This document shows positions 29,361-41,885 of a stretch of 64,000 nt of DNA, piece after piece. The position numbers and the translations under genes were made by a program. Under the pieces are notes generated by a model. That model did no database searches, was not told the DNA's origin, and saw only the letters and a list, made by a program, of their open reading frames with translations. The stretch's first letter is position 1; every line of letters starts with the position of its first letter. Source of the stretch: Hyphomicrobium sp. (GTDB taxonomy: Bacteria; Pseudomonadota; Alphaproteobacteria; Rhizobiales; Hyphomicrobiaceae); NCBI GenBank assembly GCA_030148725.1, contig JASBSU010000029.1, positions 1 to 64,000 on the forward strand, written 5' to 3'.

Positions 29361-30344
29361 TTACTCTGCCGCGTCGACGATGCGACGCGCTTCCTGCGCT
29401 GGGGTGAGCGGCGTTGCCGCCGCCGCAGACACCTTCTTGTAGCGCTCCGGCTCGCCCTGCCCGGGCTTGTAATGCAGTGGCAGCAGGAACTGCTCGATAT
29501 AGCTCTTGGGGAAGTTCGGGATCTCATCCACGCCGAGGTCCTTCGCCGTGATTTCGCGCGGCGGCTTCTCGTGGAACGTACCGAGCATCCGATCCCAGCA
29601 CGTGAGCAGCAGGCCGAAATTGCAGTCGCCTTCCGTACCCCAGTTCACATGATGCAGGTGATGCACCCGGCCGATCGACAAGTGCTTCTGGAGCGGCCCA
29701 AGCCGCGCGTCGACGTTCGAATGCTGCACGATCAGCGTCACCGAGATCGCGAAGCCGAGCAGCACAGCGACTGGAATGGGCATACCCATCAGAACCAGCG
29801 GCAAGCTGCCGACGACCATGTCGAGCACCTGATGCAGCGGATGCCGCATCACGCCATTGAACCCGTAAAGCCGTCCGACCCCGTGATGCACGGCATGCAG
29901 CCGCCACAGCGGCGCAAACCGATGGCTCAGGTAGTGCATCATCATGAACACGAAGTCGGAGACGATATAGGCAACGAGGAACTGCGCCCAGAGCGGCCAC
30001 TGCGTCGGCCACACACCGATGTCGAACGGGAAGAGCCACACGATCAGAGGGATCAGCAGCACGCCGTTGATGCTCTGCATCTCGTAGATGAGCAGATGCA
30101 GAAGGTTCGTGGGGTTGTCGCCATGTGCCTCATGATCGTTCCACTCGTCGAAAAATGGCGCGATGCGTTCGGCAGCAAACGCGGTTGCGTACGCCAAGCC
30201 AAGCAGCGGCGCGAGAAGCAGGTACGCCCAGGGATTATCGCGCGCCACGGCGAGTTCAGCGACGACCCAATATGCGGCAGCCATCAGCGCCAGCATCATG
30301 AAGGGAGCGTATCCGTACCGCACGATCGTGCGTAGTGCTGACAT
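29361..30344 (-). CDS. Sterol desaturase / fatty acid hydroxylase family protein
   Basis: The 327-residue membrane protein has the di-iron histidine boxes of the family: HYLSHR, LHAVHH and VHHLHHVN. Several membrane helices surround them. It should hydroxylate or desaturate a lipid or hopanoid-like substrate using O2; the actual substrate is not visible. It is the first gene of a likely two-gene unit with the cupin gene, within the reverse-strand block that interrupts rho-mnmE. Confidence 0.9.
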   Translation of the reverse strand: MSALRTIVRYGYAPFMMLALMAAAYWVVAELAVARDNPWAYLLLAPLLGLAYATAFAAERIAPFFDEWNDHEAHGDNPTNLLHLLIYEMQSINGVLLIPLIVWLFPFDIGVWPTQWPLWAQFLVAYIVSDFVFMMMHYLSHRFAPLWRLHAVHHGVGRLYGFNGVMRHPLHQVLDMVVGSLPLVLMGMPIPVAVLLGFAISVTLIVQHSNVDARLGPLQKHLSIGRVHHLHHVNWGTEGDCNFGLLLTCWDRMLGTFHEKPPREITAKDLGVDEIPNFPKSYIEQFLLPLHYKPGQGEPERYKKVSAAAATPLTPAQEARRIVDAAE

Positions 30345-30491
30345 CAGGCGTTCTCCGATTGAGGGCTGCGCGGAACCAAGAGCAACTCACACATCCATAC
30401 GTCTGCAGTTGGTTGTCGAACTCGACGCCACCGTCACCATGGGCGATGCAAGACCTGCATCAGGATGGCACCTCACGCGTATTGAGCTTGT

Positions 30492-32519
<2,028 letters not shown>

Positions 32520-32600
32520 CATGATTCCTTGCCGCGCGAGCCGCTCCAAAAGGCTCTGGGTTAAGATGGGAGCTTAACGCGCCATCTGCTAGTTCAGGCC

Positions 32601-33932
32601 ATGGCTGAACCAACGACAATCTTTGCACTTTCCACCGCTCCAGGAAGGGCGGGTGTAGCGGTCGTGCGCATCAGTGGACCCCGCGCTGGGGATGTCCTCG
32701 ATGCAATGGCACCACCCCGCCCCACCAACCGCCACGCCTCCTTGAGGCGGATTAAAGAACCTCAAGACGGGCGGGCAATCGACGACGCCCTGATTCTCTG
32801 GCTCCAGGGGCCGAAAACCGAGACCGGCGAAGACATGGCCGAGCTGCATCTCCACGGCAGCCCCGCCGTCGTCAAAGCCGTCCTCGCGGCGCTGGGACGC
32901 TTCCCCGAATGCCGCCTGGCGGGGCCCGGAGAGTTTGCCCGGCGCGCATTCGCCAACGGAAAGCTCGACCTGGCGCAGGTCGAGGGTCTCGCAGACCTCA
33001 TCGATTCCGAAACCGAGGCGCAGCGCCACCAGGCCCTCGCCCAGATGCGTGGCGCATTGTCGAACCTCTACGAGGGCTGGCGCCGCAGTATCTTGGAGGC
33101 AAGCGCCCTCATGGAGGCGGCGATCGACTTCTCGGACGAGAGCGACGTCGCCGGCGATGCCGCGGAGCGGGCACTGGCCATCGTCAGAGAACTTCGCCAC
33201 CAGATCTTGGCCCACCTGGATGATGGACACCGCGGAGAAATCTTGCGCGATGGCTTCCGCGTCGTGCTGGCAGGCCCGCCGAATGCAGGCAAATCAAGCC
33301 TTCTGAATGCTCTGGCGCGACGCGACGCGGCCATCGTGCACGAGGAAGCTGGTACCACGCGCGACGTCCTGGAGGTACGCCTCGACCTTGAGGGGCTTCC
33401 GGTGATCGTCACTGATACGGCGGGCATCCGCGAGGCCACAGGCGCGGTCGAGACAGAGGGCATCCGCCGCGCCATGACCCATGTCCGAGAGGCAGACCTC
33501 GTCCTCTGGCTGAATGATTCGACGGGCGACGCGGTGCCGCCACCACCCGAACTGCTATCGCGCGGACCTGAGTTCTTCGCGGCTGTGGCGACGAAAATCG
33601 ACCTCGCCGGCGCGCCGCCACCACCCGATGCCGTGCCGATCTCCGTGAAGACGAGGGAAGGACTGGCGCGGTTGACCGCCACCATCGCCTCTCTCGCCGC
33701 GGACCGGGTAGGCAGCACTGAAACGCCGGCAATCACCCGCGAACGCTACCGAAGCCACCTCGAGACCTGCCTTGAGGCGCTTGAAGGCTTCCTCGGCGGC
33801 AATACCGCGGACTACGAGCTTCGGGCCGAGGAGCTGCGCCAAGCCGCCCAGGCGCTGGGCCGCATCACGGGGCGCATCGACGTGGAGGAGGTGCTCGGCG
33901 AGATCTTTGGGCGCTTCTGCATCGGCAAATAA
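32601..33932 (+). CDS. mnmE: tRNA modification GTPase MnmE
   Basis: MnmE with MnmG installs the cmnm5/nm5 group on U34 of tRNAs. The 443-residue product has the N-terminal tetrahydrofolate-binding domain (TIFALSTAPGRAGVAVVRISG), the G domain with GPPNAGKSSLLNALA (about 222-236) and DTAGIR, and the C-terminal catalytic FCIGK. A potassium-loop-type Asn is present in the P-loop. It is separated from mnmG by the parS-rich 343-bp gap. Confidence 0.96.
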   Translation: MAEPTTIFALSTAPGRAGVAVVRISGPRAGDVLDAMAPPRPTNRHASLRRIKEPQDGRAIDDALILWLQGPKTETGEDMAELHLHGSPAVVKAVLAALGRFPECRLAGPGEFARRAFANGKLDLAQVEGLADLIDSETEAQRHQALAQMRGALSNLYEGWRRSILEASALMEAAIDFSDESDVAGDAAERALAIVRELRHQILAHLDDGHRGEILRDGFRVVLAGPPNAGKSSLLNALARRDAAIVHEEAGTTRDVLEVRLDLEGLPVIVTDTAGIREATGAVETEGIRRAMTHVREADLVLWLNDSTGDAVPPPPELLSRGPEFFAAVATKIDLAGAPPPPDAVPISVKTREGLARLTATIASLAADRVGSTETPAITRERYRSHLETCLEALEGFLGGNTADYELRAEELRQAAQALGRITGRIDVEEVLGEIFGRFCIGK

Positions 33933-33936
33933 GCCC

Positions 33937-34208
33937 TGATTCACGTGAAACACTTTGTTAACCGACGCTTGGTGATTCGGCGCCTTAGGCGCCGCGCAGG
34001 GATTCACGTGAAACAACTCGTTAACCAAGGCAGCACACGCGCTTGATGATTCACGTGAAACATTCCGTTAACCATCTGCCTTCGAAGGCCGTCGAAAGTA
34101 CTTGCCAATAGGTGCCCGTGTTTCACGTGAAACGATTCGTTAGGACGAGTCCGGCTGGCCTCGCCGCCTGGGCAACAGCGCTGATTCACGTGAAACATTT
34201 CGTTAACC
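33937..34208. repeat. parS centromere cluster: five ParB-binding sites with GTTAACC partners
   Basis: Five near-matches to the parS palindrome TGTTTCACGTGAAACA lie at 33937-33952, 34000-34015, 34047-34062, 34119-34134 and 34182-34197. All keep the TTCACGTGAAAC core; the fourth keeps the canonical TGTTTC left arm. Each is followed after exactly four bases by GTTAACC (33957, 34020, 34067, 34202) or the variant GTTAGGA (34139). The 343-bp gap between mnmE and mnmG also holds eight GANTC sites, four inside the parS left arms. ParB is encoded 3.5 kb downstream. Confidence 0.92.
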
Positions 34209-34275
34209 ACTTCAGCGCCCTTTGATTCGACGCCCCGCTGTCGCTAGGTTGCCGCCTCACATTCAGGTTCCAGAT

Positions 34276-36140
<1,865 letters not shown>

Positions 36141-36141
<1 letters not shown>

Positions 36142-36815
36142 TGCGCGATGCGTCCCACGATGAGGTGCGAACCCCGGCCGATTTCGCTCGGGCCTTCGCG
36201 GTTTCACGTGAAACCATTGAGAAACTCGAGGTTTACGAGATCCTGCTTCGTCAGTGGCAGAAGACGATCAACCTCGTAGCCCCCAGCACTCTGGACCACA
36301 TCTGGTCCCGCCATTTTGCCGATTCCGCTCAGCTGTTCGCCCTTGCGCCGGAGGATGCAAAGCGATGGCTCGACCTTGGGTCCGGCGCCGGTTTCCCGGG
36401 TCTCGTGCTCGCAATTATGCTCGCCGGCCGCGACGGAGCTAAGGTCACCCTGGTCGAAAGCGATACCCGAAAGGCTGCCTTCCTTCGCGAAGTCGCCCGG
36501 CGGACGGGCGCAGTTGTGGACATCCAACCCGAGCGAATCGAAAAGGTCGCGACTCAAACTAAGCTAGGAGCGGTCGACGTGATCACCGCACGCGCGTTGG
36601 CACCCTTGCCGCGTCTCCTCGAGCTCGCTGCTCCGGCCTTCTCGTCCCACACCACGGGGCTGTTTCTGAAAGGCCGCGAAGCCGAGACCGAGGTCGATGC
36701 GGCCAGGGAGCGGTGGACATTCGACAGCCGTCTGCAGCCGAGCCTGTCAGATTCCGGTGGCAGAATCGTCGTAGTCCGCGGGTTGCAGGCTAAAATGGAG
36801 GGTCAACGGCGATGA
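36141..36815 (+). CDS. rsmG: 16S rRNA (guanine-N7)-methyltransferase RsmG (GidB)
   Basis: RsmG methylates G527 of 16S rRNA. The 224-residue product has the SAM-binding DLGSGAGFPGLVLA motif and the family N-terminus (VSRETIEKLEVYEILLRQWQK, quoted in part; TLDHIWSRHFADS). A parS site is embedded in codons 20-25, so the VSRET segment is partly dictated by the ParB site. Start overlaps mnmG and stop overlaps parA (ATGA), making mnmG-rsmG-parA a tightly coupled unit. Confidence 0.95.
36200..36215. repeat. parS site inside rsmG
   Basis: GGTTTCACGTGAAACC is a perfect 16-bp palindrome matching the parS core at 14 of 16 positions, within the rsmG coding region 1.3-2.3 kb from the other sites and parA. 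Unlike the intergenic sites it has no GTTAACC partner and no GANTC in its arm. Confidence 0.88.
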
Positions 36816-37636
36816 GCGCGACGAGACCCGGGGAAGCCCGGACGCTGGCGATTGCCAACCAGAAGGGCGGCGTCGGCAAGACGACCACCGCTATCAATCT
36901 CGGCACGGCGCTCGCCTCGATTGGCGAGCGCGTGCTTGTTATCGACCTCGATCCGCAGGGCAACGCCTCGACCGGTCTTGGCATCGACATCGAGGCGCGC
37001 CCCCGCACCACGTACGACGTCCTGGCTGGAGGCGCCGGCCTCGTCGAATGCGCGTTGCCAACCGCCGTTCCCGGGCTCTACGTCGTTCCCGCGAACAACG
37101 ACCTCGTCGGCATCGAATCCGAGATCACCGACACCAATCGCCCGTTCCGGCTGCGCGATGCCGTTGCGGCACTCGCCGCTCGCCAGCGCAGTTTGCCCGA
37201 AGATCAGCGCTTCAATTACTTGCTGATCGACTGCCCGCCATCGCTCAATCTCCTGACGCTGAACGCGCTCTCGGCCGCTAACGCCGTTCTGGTGCCGGTG
37301 CAGTGCGAGTTCTTCGCGCTCGAAGGTATTTCGCAGCTGAAGGACTCGATCGATCAGATCCGCGCGACCCTCAATCCAACGCTCGAAATCCAGGGCGTCG
37401 TCCTGACCATGCACGATGCGCGAACGTCGCTGTCCCGCGAAGTCGCCGAGAACGTCCGCGCGTTTTTCGGGCCCAAGGTCTACGAGACGATCATCCCGCG
37501 CAACACGCGCGTTGCCGAGGCGCCGTCGCACGGCAAGCCCATTCTGCTCTACGATTTCGACTGCGCCGGCAGCCAAGCCTACATCAAGCTCGCGACCGAG
37601 ATCATCGAGCGCGAACGTCGTAATCAGGCGGCCTGA
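36812..37636 (+). CDS. parA: Chromosome-partitioning ATPase ParA (Soj)
   Basis: The 274-residue deviant-Walker ATPase has NQKGGVGKTTTAINL (P-loop residues 17-25, with the signature Lys18), the switch DLDPQGNAST and DCPPSLNLLTLNAL. ParA forms the nucleoid gradient that moves the ParB-parS complex. The start overlaps rsmG by ATGA; parB follows after 22 bases. Confidence 0.96.
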   Translation: MSATRPGEARTLAIANQKGGVGKTTTAINLGTALASIGERVLVIDLDPQGNASTGLGIDIEARPRTTYDVLAGGAGLVECALPTAVPGLYVVPANNDLVGIESEITDTNRPFRLRDAVAALAARQRSLPEDQRFNYLLIDCPPSLNLLTLNALSAANAVLVPVQCEFFALEGISQLKDSIDQIRATLNPTLEIQGVVLTMHDARTSLSREVAENVRAFFGPKVYETIIPRNTRVAEAPSHGKPILLYDFDCAGSQAYIKLATEIIERERRNQAA

Positions 37637-37658
37637 GATCTAACGCCCCAGAGGGACC

Positions 37659-38531
37659 ATGAACGCACCTTTGCAGAAGAGCCGCCTCGGACGCGGACTT
37701 GCCTCGCTGATCGGAGAGCCGATGCAGAGCGGTCGTCCGCAGCTCCCGCCGGAGGGCGAGCAGCGCATGGTGTCGATCGCCGACGTCCGCCCCAGCCGGC
37801 TCAACCCGCGCAAGGATTTCCGCGACGAGGATCTGACGGAGCTCGCCGAGTCGATCCGCGCCAAGGGCCTCGTGCAGCCGATCGTCGTGCGCCCCGCTGA
37901 AAACGGCTACGAGATCGTTGCCGGCGAACGCCGCTGGCGCGCCGCACAGAAGGCCGGCCTGCACACTGTGCCGGTCATTGCCCGTGATCTCGACGACAAG
38001 GAAGTCCTCGAGCTGGCGATCATCGAGAACGTCCAGCGTTCCGATTTGAACGCCATCGAAGAGGCCGGCGGTTACCGCGAGCTGATCGAGCGCTTCGACT
38101 ACAGCCAGGAGCAGCTGTCGGAGATCATCGGCAAGTCGCGCAGCCACGTCGCCAACACGCTCCGTCTTCTGAAGCTGCCCGAGGGCGTCCAGGTGATGGT
38201 GCAGGACGGCCGTCTCACGGCCGGCCACGCGCGCGCTCTGATCGGCCGCGACGATGCCGAAACTCTCGCCCAGCACATTCTCGCCCAGAGCCTCAACGTC
38301 CGCGAGGTCGAAGCCCTGGTGCAAGGTGGTCAGACCGCGCCTCCGGGCGGCCCTGTCTCGCGCACGCCGCGCGAAAAGGATCCGGACACCAAGGCATTCG
38401 AGAAAGAGCTTTCGAACCTCCTGGACCTGAAGGTCGAGATCAAGCGTGGCTCCGGCGAGAGCGGCAATCTGGTTATCAAGTTCGGCAATTTCGACCAGCT
38501 CGATTACATCCGCCAGAGGCTCGGCGGCTGA
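37659..38531 (+). CDS. parB: Chromosome-partitioning protein ParB (CTP-dependent clamp)
   Basis: The 290-residue product has the N-terminal RLGRGLASLIGE motif, which interacts with ParA, the CTPase motif region (VRPAENGYEIVAGERRWRAAQ with the GERRxRA box), a central HTH (QLSEIIGKSRSHVANTLRLLKLP, quoted in part) that reads parS, and a C-terminal dimerisation domain. GAGGG lies in SD position. Its six candidate parS sites lie 1.4-3.7 kb upstream. Confidence 0.96.
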   Translation: MNAPLQKSRLGRGLASLIGEPMQSGRPQLPPEGEQRMVSIADVRPSRLNPRKDFRDEDLTELAESIRAKGLVQPIVVRPAENGYEIVAGERRWRAAQKAGLHTVPVIARDLDDKEVLELAIIENVQRSDLNAIEEAGGYRELIERFDYSQEQLSEIIGKSRSHVANTLRLLKLPEGVQVMVQDGRLTAGHARALIGRDDAETLAQHILAQSLNVREVEALVQGGQTAPPGGPVSRTPREKDPDTKAFEKELSNLLDLKVEIKRGSGESGNLVIKFGNFDQLDYIRQRLGG

Positions 38532-38620
38532 GCCGCGGCTTGACGCCGGGGACCTGTTGCTGCATCAGCCGGACGCATTGAAGCCCTTGCGTCCGTTGAG
38601 GTCTGGCCCATGAGCCCACT

Positions 38621-38941
38621 ATGAGCGACGTGTTGCTGCAACTTGCAGCCACCATCCGCAGCCGTCGTGAAGCTGCGGCTGACAGCTCCTATACTCGGCA
38701 GTTGCTCGATGCCGGCCCCGCCCGCTGCGCCAAGAAGTTCGGCGAGGAGGCCGTTGAGACGGTCATCGCCGCAATGGGCGAAAGCGATGATGCGTTGAAG
38801 GCCGAGGCCGCCGACGTGCTTTACCATCTGCTCGTCTTGCTGGAGAGCCGCCAGGTCGCCTTGGGTGACGTATTGGACGTTCTCGCTAAGCGTGTTGGGA
38901 CATCCGGCCTGAAAGAGAAGGCCGAGCGCCCTAACCGGTGA
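38621..38941 (+). CDS. hisE: Phosphoribosyl-ATP pyrophosphatase
   Basis: The second step of histidine biosynthesis. The 106-residue all-alpha MazG-like protein has the characteristic KKFGEEAVETVIAA helix and the EAADVLYHLLVLL metal-binding segment. In many Hyphomicrobiales hisE-coaA follow hisBHAF; here the pair sits alone behind parB, 89 bp after it. Confidence 0.92.
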   Translation: MSDVLLQLAATIRSRREAAADSSYTRQLLDAGPARCAKKFGEEAVETVIAAMGESDDALKAEAADVLYHLLVLLESRQVALGDVLDVLAKRVGTSGLKEKAERPNR

Positions 38942-38974
38942 TAGAATAAAAAGAAAGCCGACGCGCAGGCTTCG

Positions 38975-39928
38975 ATGTCGAACCGGGCAAACTTGCAGTT
39001 TTCACCCTATCGCGTCTTCGATCGCGAGGAGTGGGCACGCCTGCGCGCCGACACGCCGATGACTCTCAAGGAGAGCGAGCTTGAACAGCTCTCCGGTCTC
39101 ATCGAAGAGCTTTCGGTCGAAGAGGTGGAGCAGATCTACCTCCCCATGTCGCGGTTGCTCAATCTCTACGTCGCGGCGGCACAGCAGCTCGATTCCGTCT
39201 CATCGAAATTCCTCGGCCGTTCGGACGGCAAAGTTCCGTTCATCATCGGCGTTGGCGGCTCGGTTGCCGTCGGCAAGAGCACCACGGCGCGCGTTCTGAA
39301 GGCGCTGCTCGCCCGCTGGCCGGACCATCCGCGCGTCGAAATGATCACCACCGACGGCTTCCTGTTGCCGAACGCCGAGCTAGAGCGCCGGGAGATCATG
39401 AACCGCAAGGGTTTCCCCGAGAGCTTCGACACGGCCCGCCTGCTCAACTTTCTCGCCAGCGTGAAGTCCGGCGTGAAATACGTTGAAGCGCCGGTCTATT
39501 CGCACTTCCACTACGACATCCTCCCCGACCAGAAGGTCGTCGTCCAGAACCCGGACATTCTCATCGTCGAAGGTCTCAACGTCTTGCAGCCCGCGCGTTT
39601 GCCGCGCGATGGCGAGGCGATCCCGTTCGTGTCCGACTTCTTCGATTTCTCGATCTACCTCGACGCGGACCCGGAGGTCATCGGCGAATGGTACGTGGCG
39701 CGCTTCATGCGTCTGCGCACGACGGCATTCCGCGATCCTGCGGCCTACTTCCACCAGTATGCGAACCTCACGCCCGAGGCCGCCGTCGCGCGTGCCCGCG
39801 AGATCTGGAGTTCCATCAACTTGAAGAACCTGGAGGAGAATATCCTCCCAACGCGTCCGCGTGCCCGGCTCATCCTCCGCAAGGCCGCCGACCATCACGT
39901 CGAGCAGGTCGCGTTGCGCAAGCTTTGA
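38975..39928 (+). CDS. coaA: Pantothenate kinase, type I (CoaA)
   Basis: The first step of CoA biosynthesis. The 317-residue product has Walker [13 protein letters not shown] (about 92-103), the TTDGFLLPN motif and [10 protein letters not shown] (pantothenate and catalytic residues), and the Arg-rich RTTAFRDP. It follows hisE by 33 bases. A terminator 5 bases after the stop is oriented mainly for the opposite strand. Confidence 0.95.
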   Translation: MSNRANLQFSPYRVFDREEWARLRADTPMTLKESELEQLSGLIEELSVEEVEQIYLPMSRLLNLYVAAAQQLDSVSSKFLGRSDGKVPFIIGVGGSVAVGKSTTARVLKALLARWPDHPRVEMITTDGFLLPNAELERREIMNRKGFPESFDTARLLNFLASVKSGVKYVEAPVYSHFHYDILPDQKVVVQNPDILIVEGLNVLQPARLPRDGEAIPFVSDFFDFSIYLDADPEVIGEWYVARFMRLRTTAFRDPAAYFHQYANLTPEAAVARAREIWSSINLKNLEENILPTRPRARLILRKAADHHVEQVALRKL

Positions 39929-39933
39929 CGCGC

Positions 39934-39964
39934 AAAAAAAAGGGCCGCCTTGGGGAGGCGGCCC
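39934..39964 (-). terminator. Rho-independent terminator (reverse strand)
   Basis: An 8-bp stem GGGCCGCC/GGCGGCCC with a 7-base loop is followed on the reverse strand by eight Ts. It ends the transcript of the gene at 40013-40603 and may also slow transcripts leaving coaA. Confidence 0.85.
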
Positions 39965-40012
39965 GTCAGTGACGTGCTCTTGCTCTAGGTTCTCAGGTGC
40001 AGGAAGGGCCGC

Positions 40013-40603
40013 TCAACGGATGCGCGGCGTAAGCGGTTTTCGCGGAGCAAATGCCGCGACCAGGAAGGCACCAACGGCGAGTTGACCTCGCACGGTGCCA
40101 TCGACCGCTGGGTGTTGCAGCAAGTGCCGGGCCAGCACCGTCTGCTGCGCTATCGCTGCCGTCATCGCCCAAAGCCCAAGGTCGAACATGATTGCGAGCA
40201 GCGGCGGCTGCATCGCCACGTGGGCGGGTTCGGCAGTGATATGGGTGTCCGGCGCCCATTCGGGCTGTGCCGGCAAAATGGTTTGCACGCTCGCGATCTG
40301 GCGTCGCCGCGCGTTGTGCAGCGGACCTGAACGGCCGAGCGAATATCCGGTGTGTCCGCCTCGGTGGAAGCTGCGGCGCGCATTCGCCATCAGCCGCGCC
40401 TGATCCACGCGAAACTTGTCGCGCAAGCGCCGAATGACCGACGGGTTTTCGACCCCGAGCGAGCGGATGGCAGTGGTCGTCTTCAATCCGGGATTGGCGG
40501 CAAGCAGAGCGGCGATGCTCTCGAGTTGGCGGCTGTCGTCGAGGCCGGTGCCCTTCGGACGTCCGTAACGCGGCTGCATGGTCGGCATGCACTCGGTCCC
40601 CAT
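40013..40603 (-). CDS. Putative DNA-binding protein with AT-hook-like and HTH-like N-terminus
   Basis: The 196-residue protein begins with a basic GRPKG core (AT-hook-like), then an HTH-like helical segment (ESIAALLAANPGLKTTTAIRSLGVENPSVIRRL, quoted in part). A low-complexity middle and one hydrophobic C-terminal stretch (FDLGLWAMTAAIAQQTVLARHLL) follow. No named family is recognised, and the DNA-binding role is an inference from the N-terminus. Possible ATGs lie at 40603 and 40588. A strong terminator follows. A second reverse frame across the same span is its shadow. Confidence 0.65.
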   Translation of the reverse strand: MGTECMPTMQPRYGRPKGTGLDDSRQLESIAALLAANPGLKTTTAIRSLGVENPSVIRRLRDKFRVDQARLMANARRSFHRGGHTGYSLGRSGPLHNARRRQIASVQTILPAQPEWAPDTHITAEPAHVAMQPPLLAIMFDLGLWAMTAAIAQQTVLARHLLQHPAVDGTVRGQLAVGAFLVAAFAPRKPLTPRIR

Positions 40604-40775
40604 GACCCCTCAATCGACCCGAATCGGTTCGAATCTCTGAGTGGATTATGTTGGGGAGTCAGTGCCTTGCCAGGGAGAATAAATGCCTTGTAGGAGCTAG
40701 ACGGTGCAATCGACAGTTATTGTGTCTCAATTGCACTTGAGATTGACGCTGCAACACCTGCAGCGCCGTATGACC

Positions 40776-41789
40776 TCAGCGCGCCAGGAGACCTTCACGC
40801 TGTGCAATGGCCGAAAGCGGGCGCTCAGGCCGGGCGCCGATGTGGCTGATGACTTCCGCTGCCGCAAGACTGCCGAGCCGCCCGCAATCCGCAAGGTTGA
40901 GGTTGCGCGTATAGCCGTAGAGGAAACCGGCGGCATAAAGGTCCCCGGCGCCCGTAGCGTCGACGACCTTATCGACCCGCACCGGCCGAACCTGCACCGT
41001 CTCGTTGGCGGTGACGATCAGCGAACCGGCCTCCGACCGCGTGAGCACGGCAAGCTCGCACTCCCCGCGCACGGCGGAAACGGCTTCATCGAAGCTGTTC
41101 ACTTCGTAAAGCGCGGTGATCTCCTTCTCGTTGGCGAAAAGGATGTCCGTCCCGTTCTTCACCAGTGTGCGGAAGTCTGCGCGATGGCGATCGACACAGA
41201 ACGCATCCGACAGCGAGAGCGCCGTTTTGCGCCCTGCCTTGGTCGCGATCTCAGCCGCCGCGTAATAGGCCGCCTTCGCCTCCGGCTTGTCGAAGAGATA
41301 GCCTTCCAGATAGGTGATCTTTGCCGCGGAGATCATCGCCGCGTCGACTTCGCCGGTGCCAAGCTCGGTGCTGGCGCCGAGAAACGTATTCATCGTCCGC
41401 TCGCCATCTGGCGTGACGAGGATCAGGCAGACTGCCGTCGGCAATCCCGTCGTGGCCGCGCCCGTTTCATACGCGACGCCGGCAGCGCGAATGTCGTGCC
41501 AGAACACCTTGCCGAACTGATCGTCGGCGACGCGGCCGATGAAGGCGCCTCGCCCCCCGAATGATGCAAGGCCCGCGATCGTGTTCGCGGCCGATCCGCC
41601 CGAGCGCTCGATCGACGGACCCATGAGGCCGTAGAGGCGATCGGCTTCGCCGGCATCGATGAGCCGCATGAAACCCTTGGCGAGGTCGAGCTTCGACAGG
41701 AATGCGTCGTCGCATCTCCCGATGATGTCGACGATGGCATTGCCGATCCCGACCACGTCGTAGCGCGTGTCTTGCCCTGTCACCTGCAT
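40776..41789 (-). CDS. PfkB-family adenosine/sugar kinase
   Basis: The 337-residue ribokinase-fold protein has the N-terminal GIGNAIVDI, the GGSAANTIAGLASFGG motif (PfkB signature 1) and the anion-hole and base DATGAGDLYAAGFLYG (signature 2). It matches the alphaproteobacterial 'adenosine kinase' subgroup next to holA. Substrate is inferred only from subgroup similarity. The ATG at 41789 follows GGGGG; the frame opens back to 41831. Confidence 0.9.
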   Translation of the reverse strand: MQVTGQDTRYDVVGIGNAIVDIIGRCDDAFLSKLDLAKGFMRLIDAGEADRLYGLMGPSIERSGGSAANTIAGLASFGGRGAFIGRVADDQFGKVFWHDIRAAGVAYETGAATTGLPTAVCLILVTPDGERTMNTFLGASTELGTGEVDAAMISAAKITYLEGYLFDKPEAKAAYYAAAEIATKAGRKTALSLSDAFCVDRHRADFRTLVKNGTDILFANEKEITALYEVNSFDEAVSAVRGECELAVLTRSEAGSLIVTANETVQVRPVRVDKVVDATGAGDLYAAGFLYGYTRNLNLADCGRLGSLAAAEVISHIGARPERPLSAIAQREGLLAR

Positions 41790-41885
41790 TATGCCCCCGA
41801 TGTCCGGATTCGCGCGCACTATAGGCACCACGACGTCTTCGACAAGTCGCGAGGCGGTAGCGCGAAAGTACGCCGCCCCGCGAGG

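Noticed and set aside
34004..34210. Reverse-strand ORF with repeated MVNxxFHVN-like segments
   Set aside because: The repeats are simply parS plus GTTAACC read in one frame; there is no separate coding evidence.
39993..40613. Second reverse-strand ORF (206 codons) across the GRPKG protein gene
   Set aside because: Arg/Ala/His-rich shadow frame; the 40013-40603 frame has ordered helical sequence and a following terminator.
40626..40635. GGTTCGAATC resembling a tRNA T-loop
   Set aside because: The flanking bases do not form a T-stem and no acceptor or anticodon arm is present.
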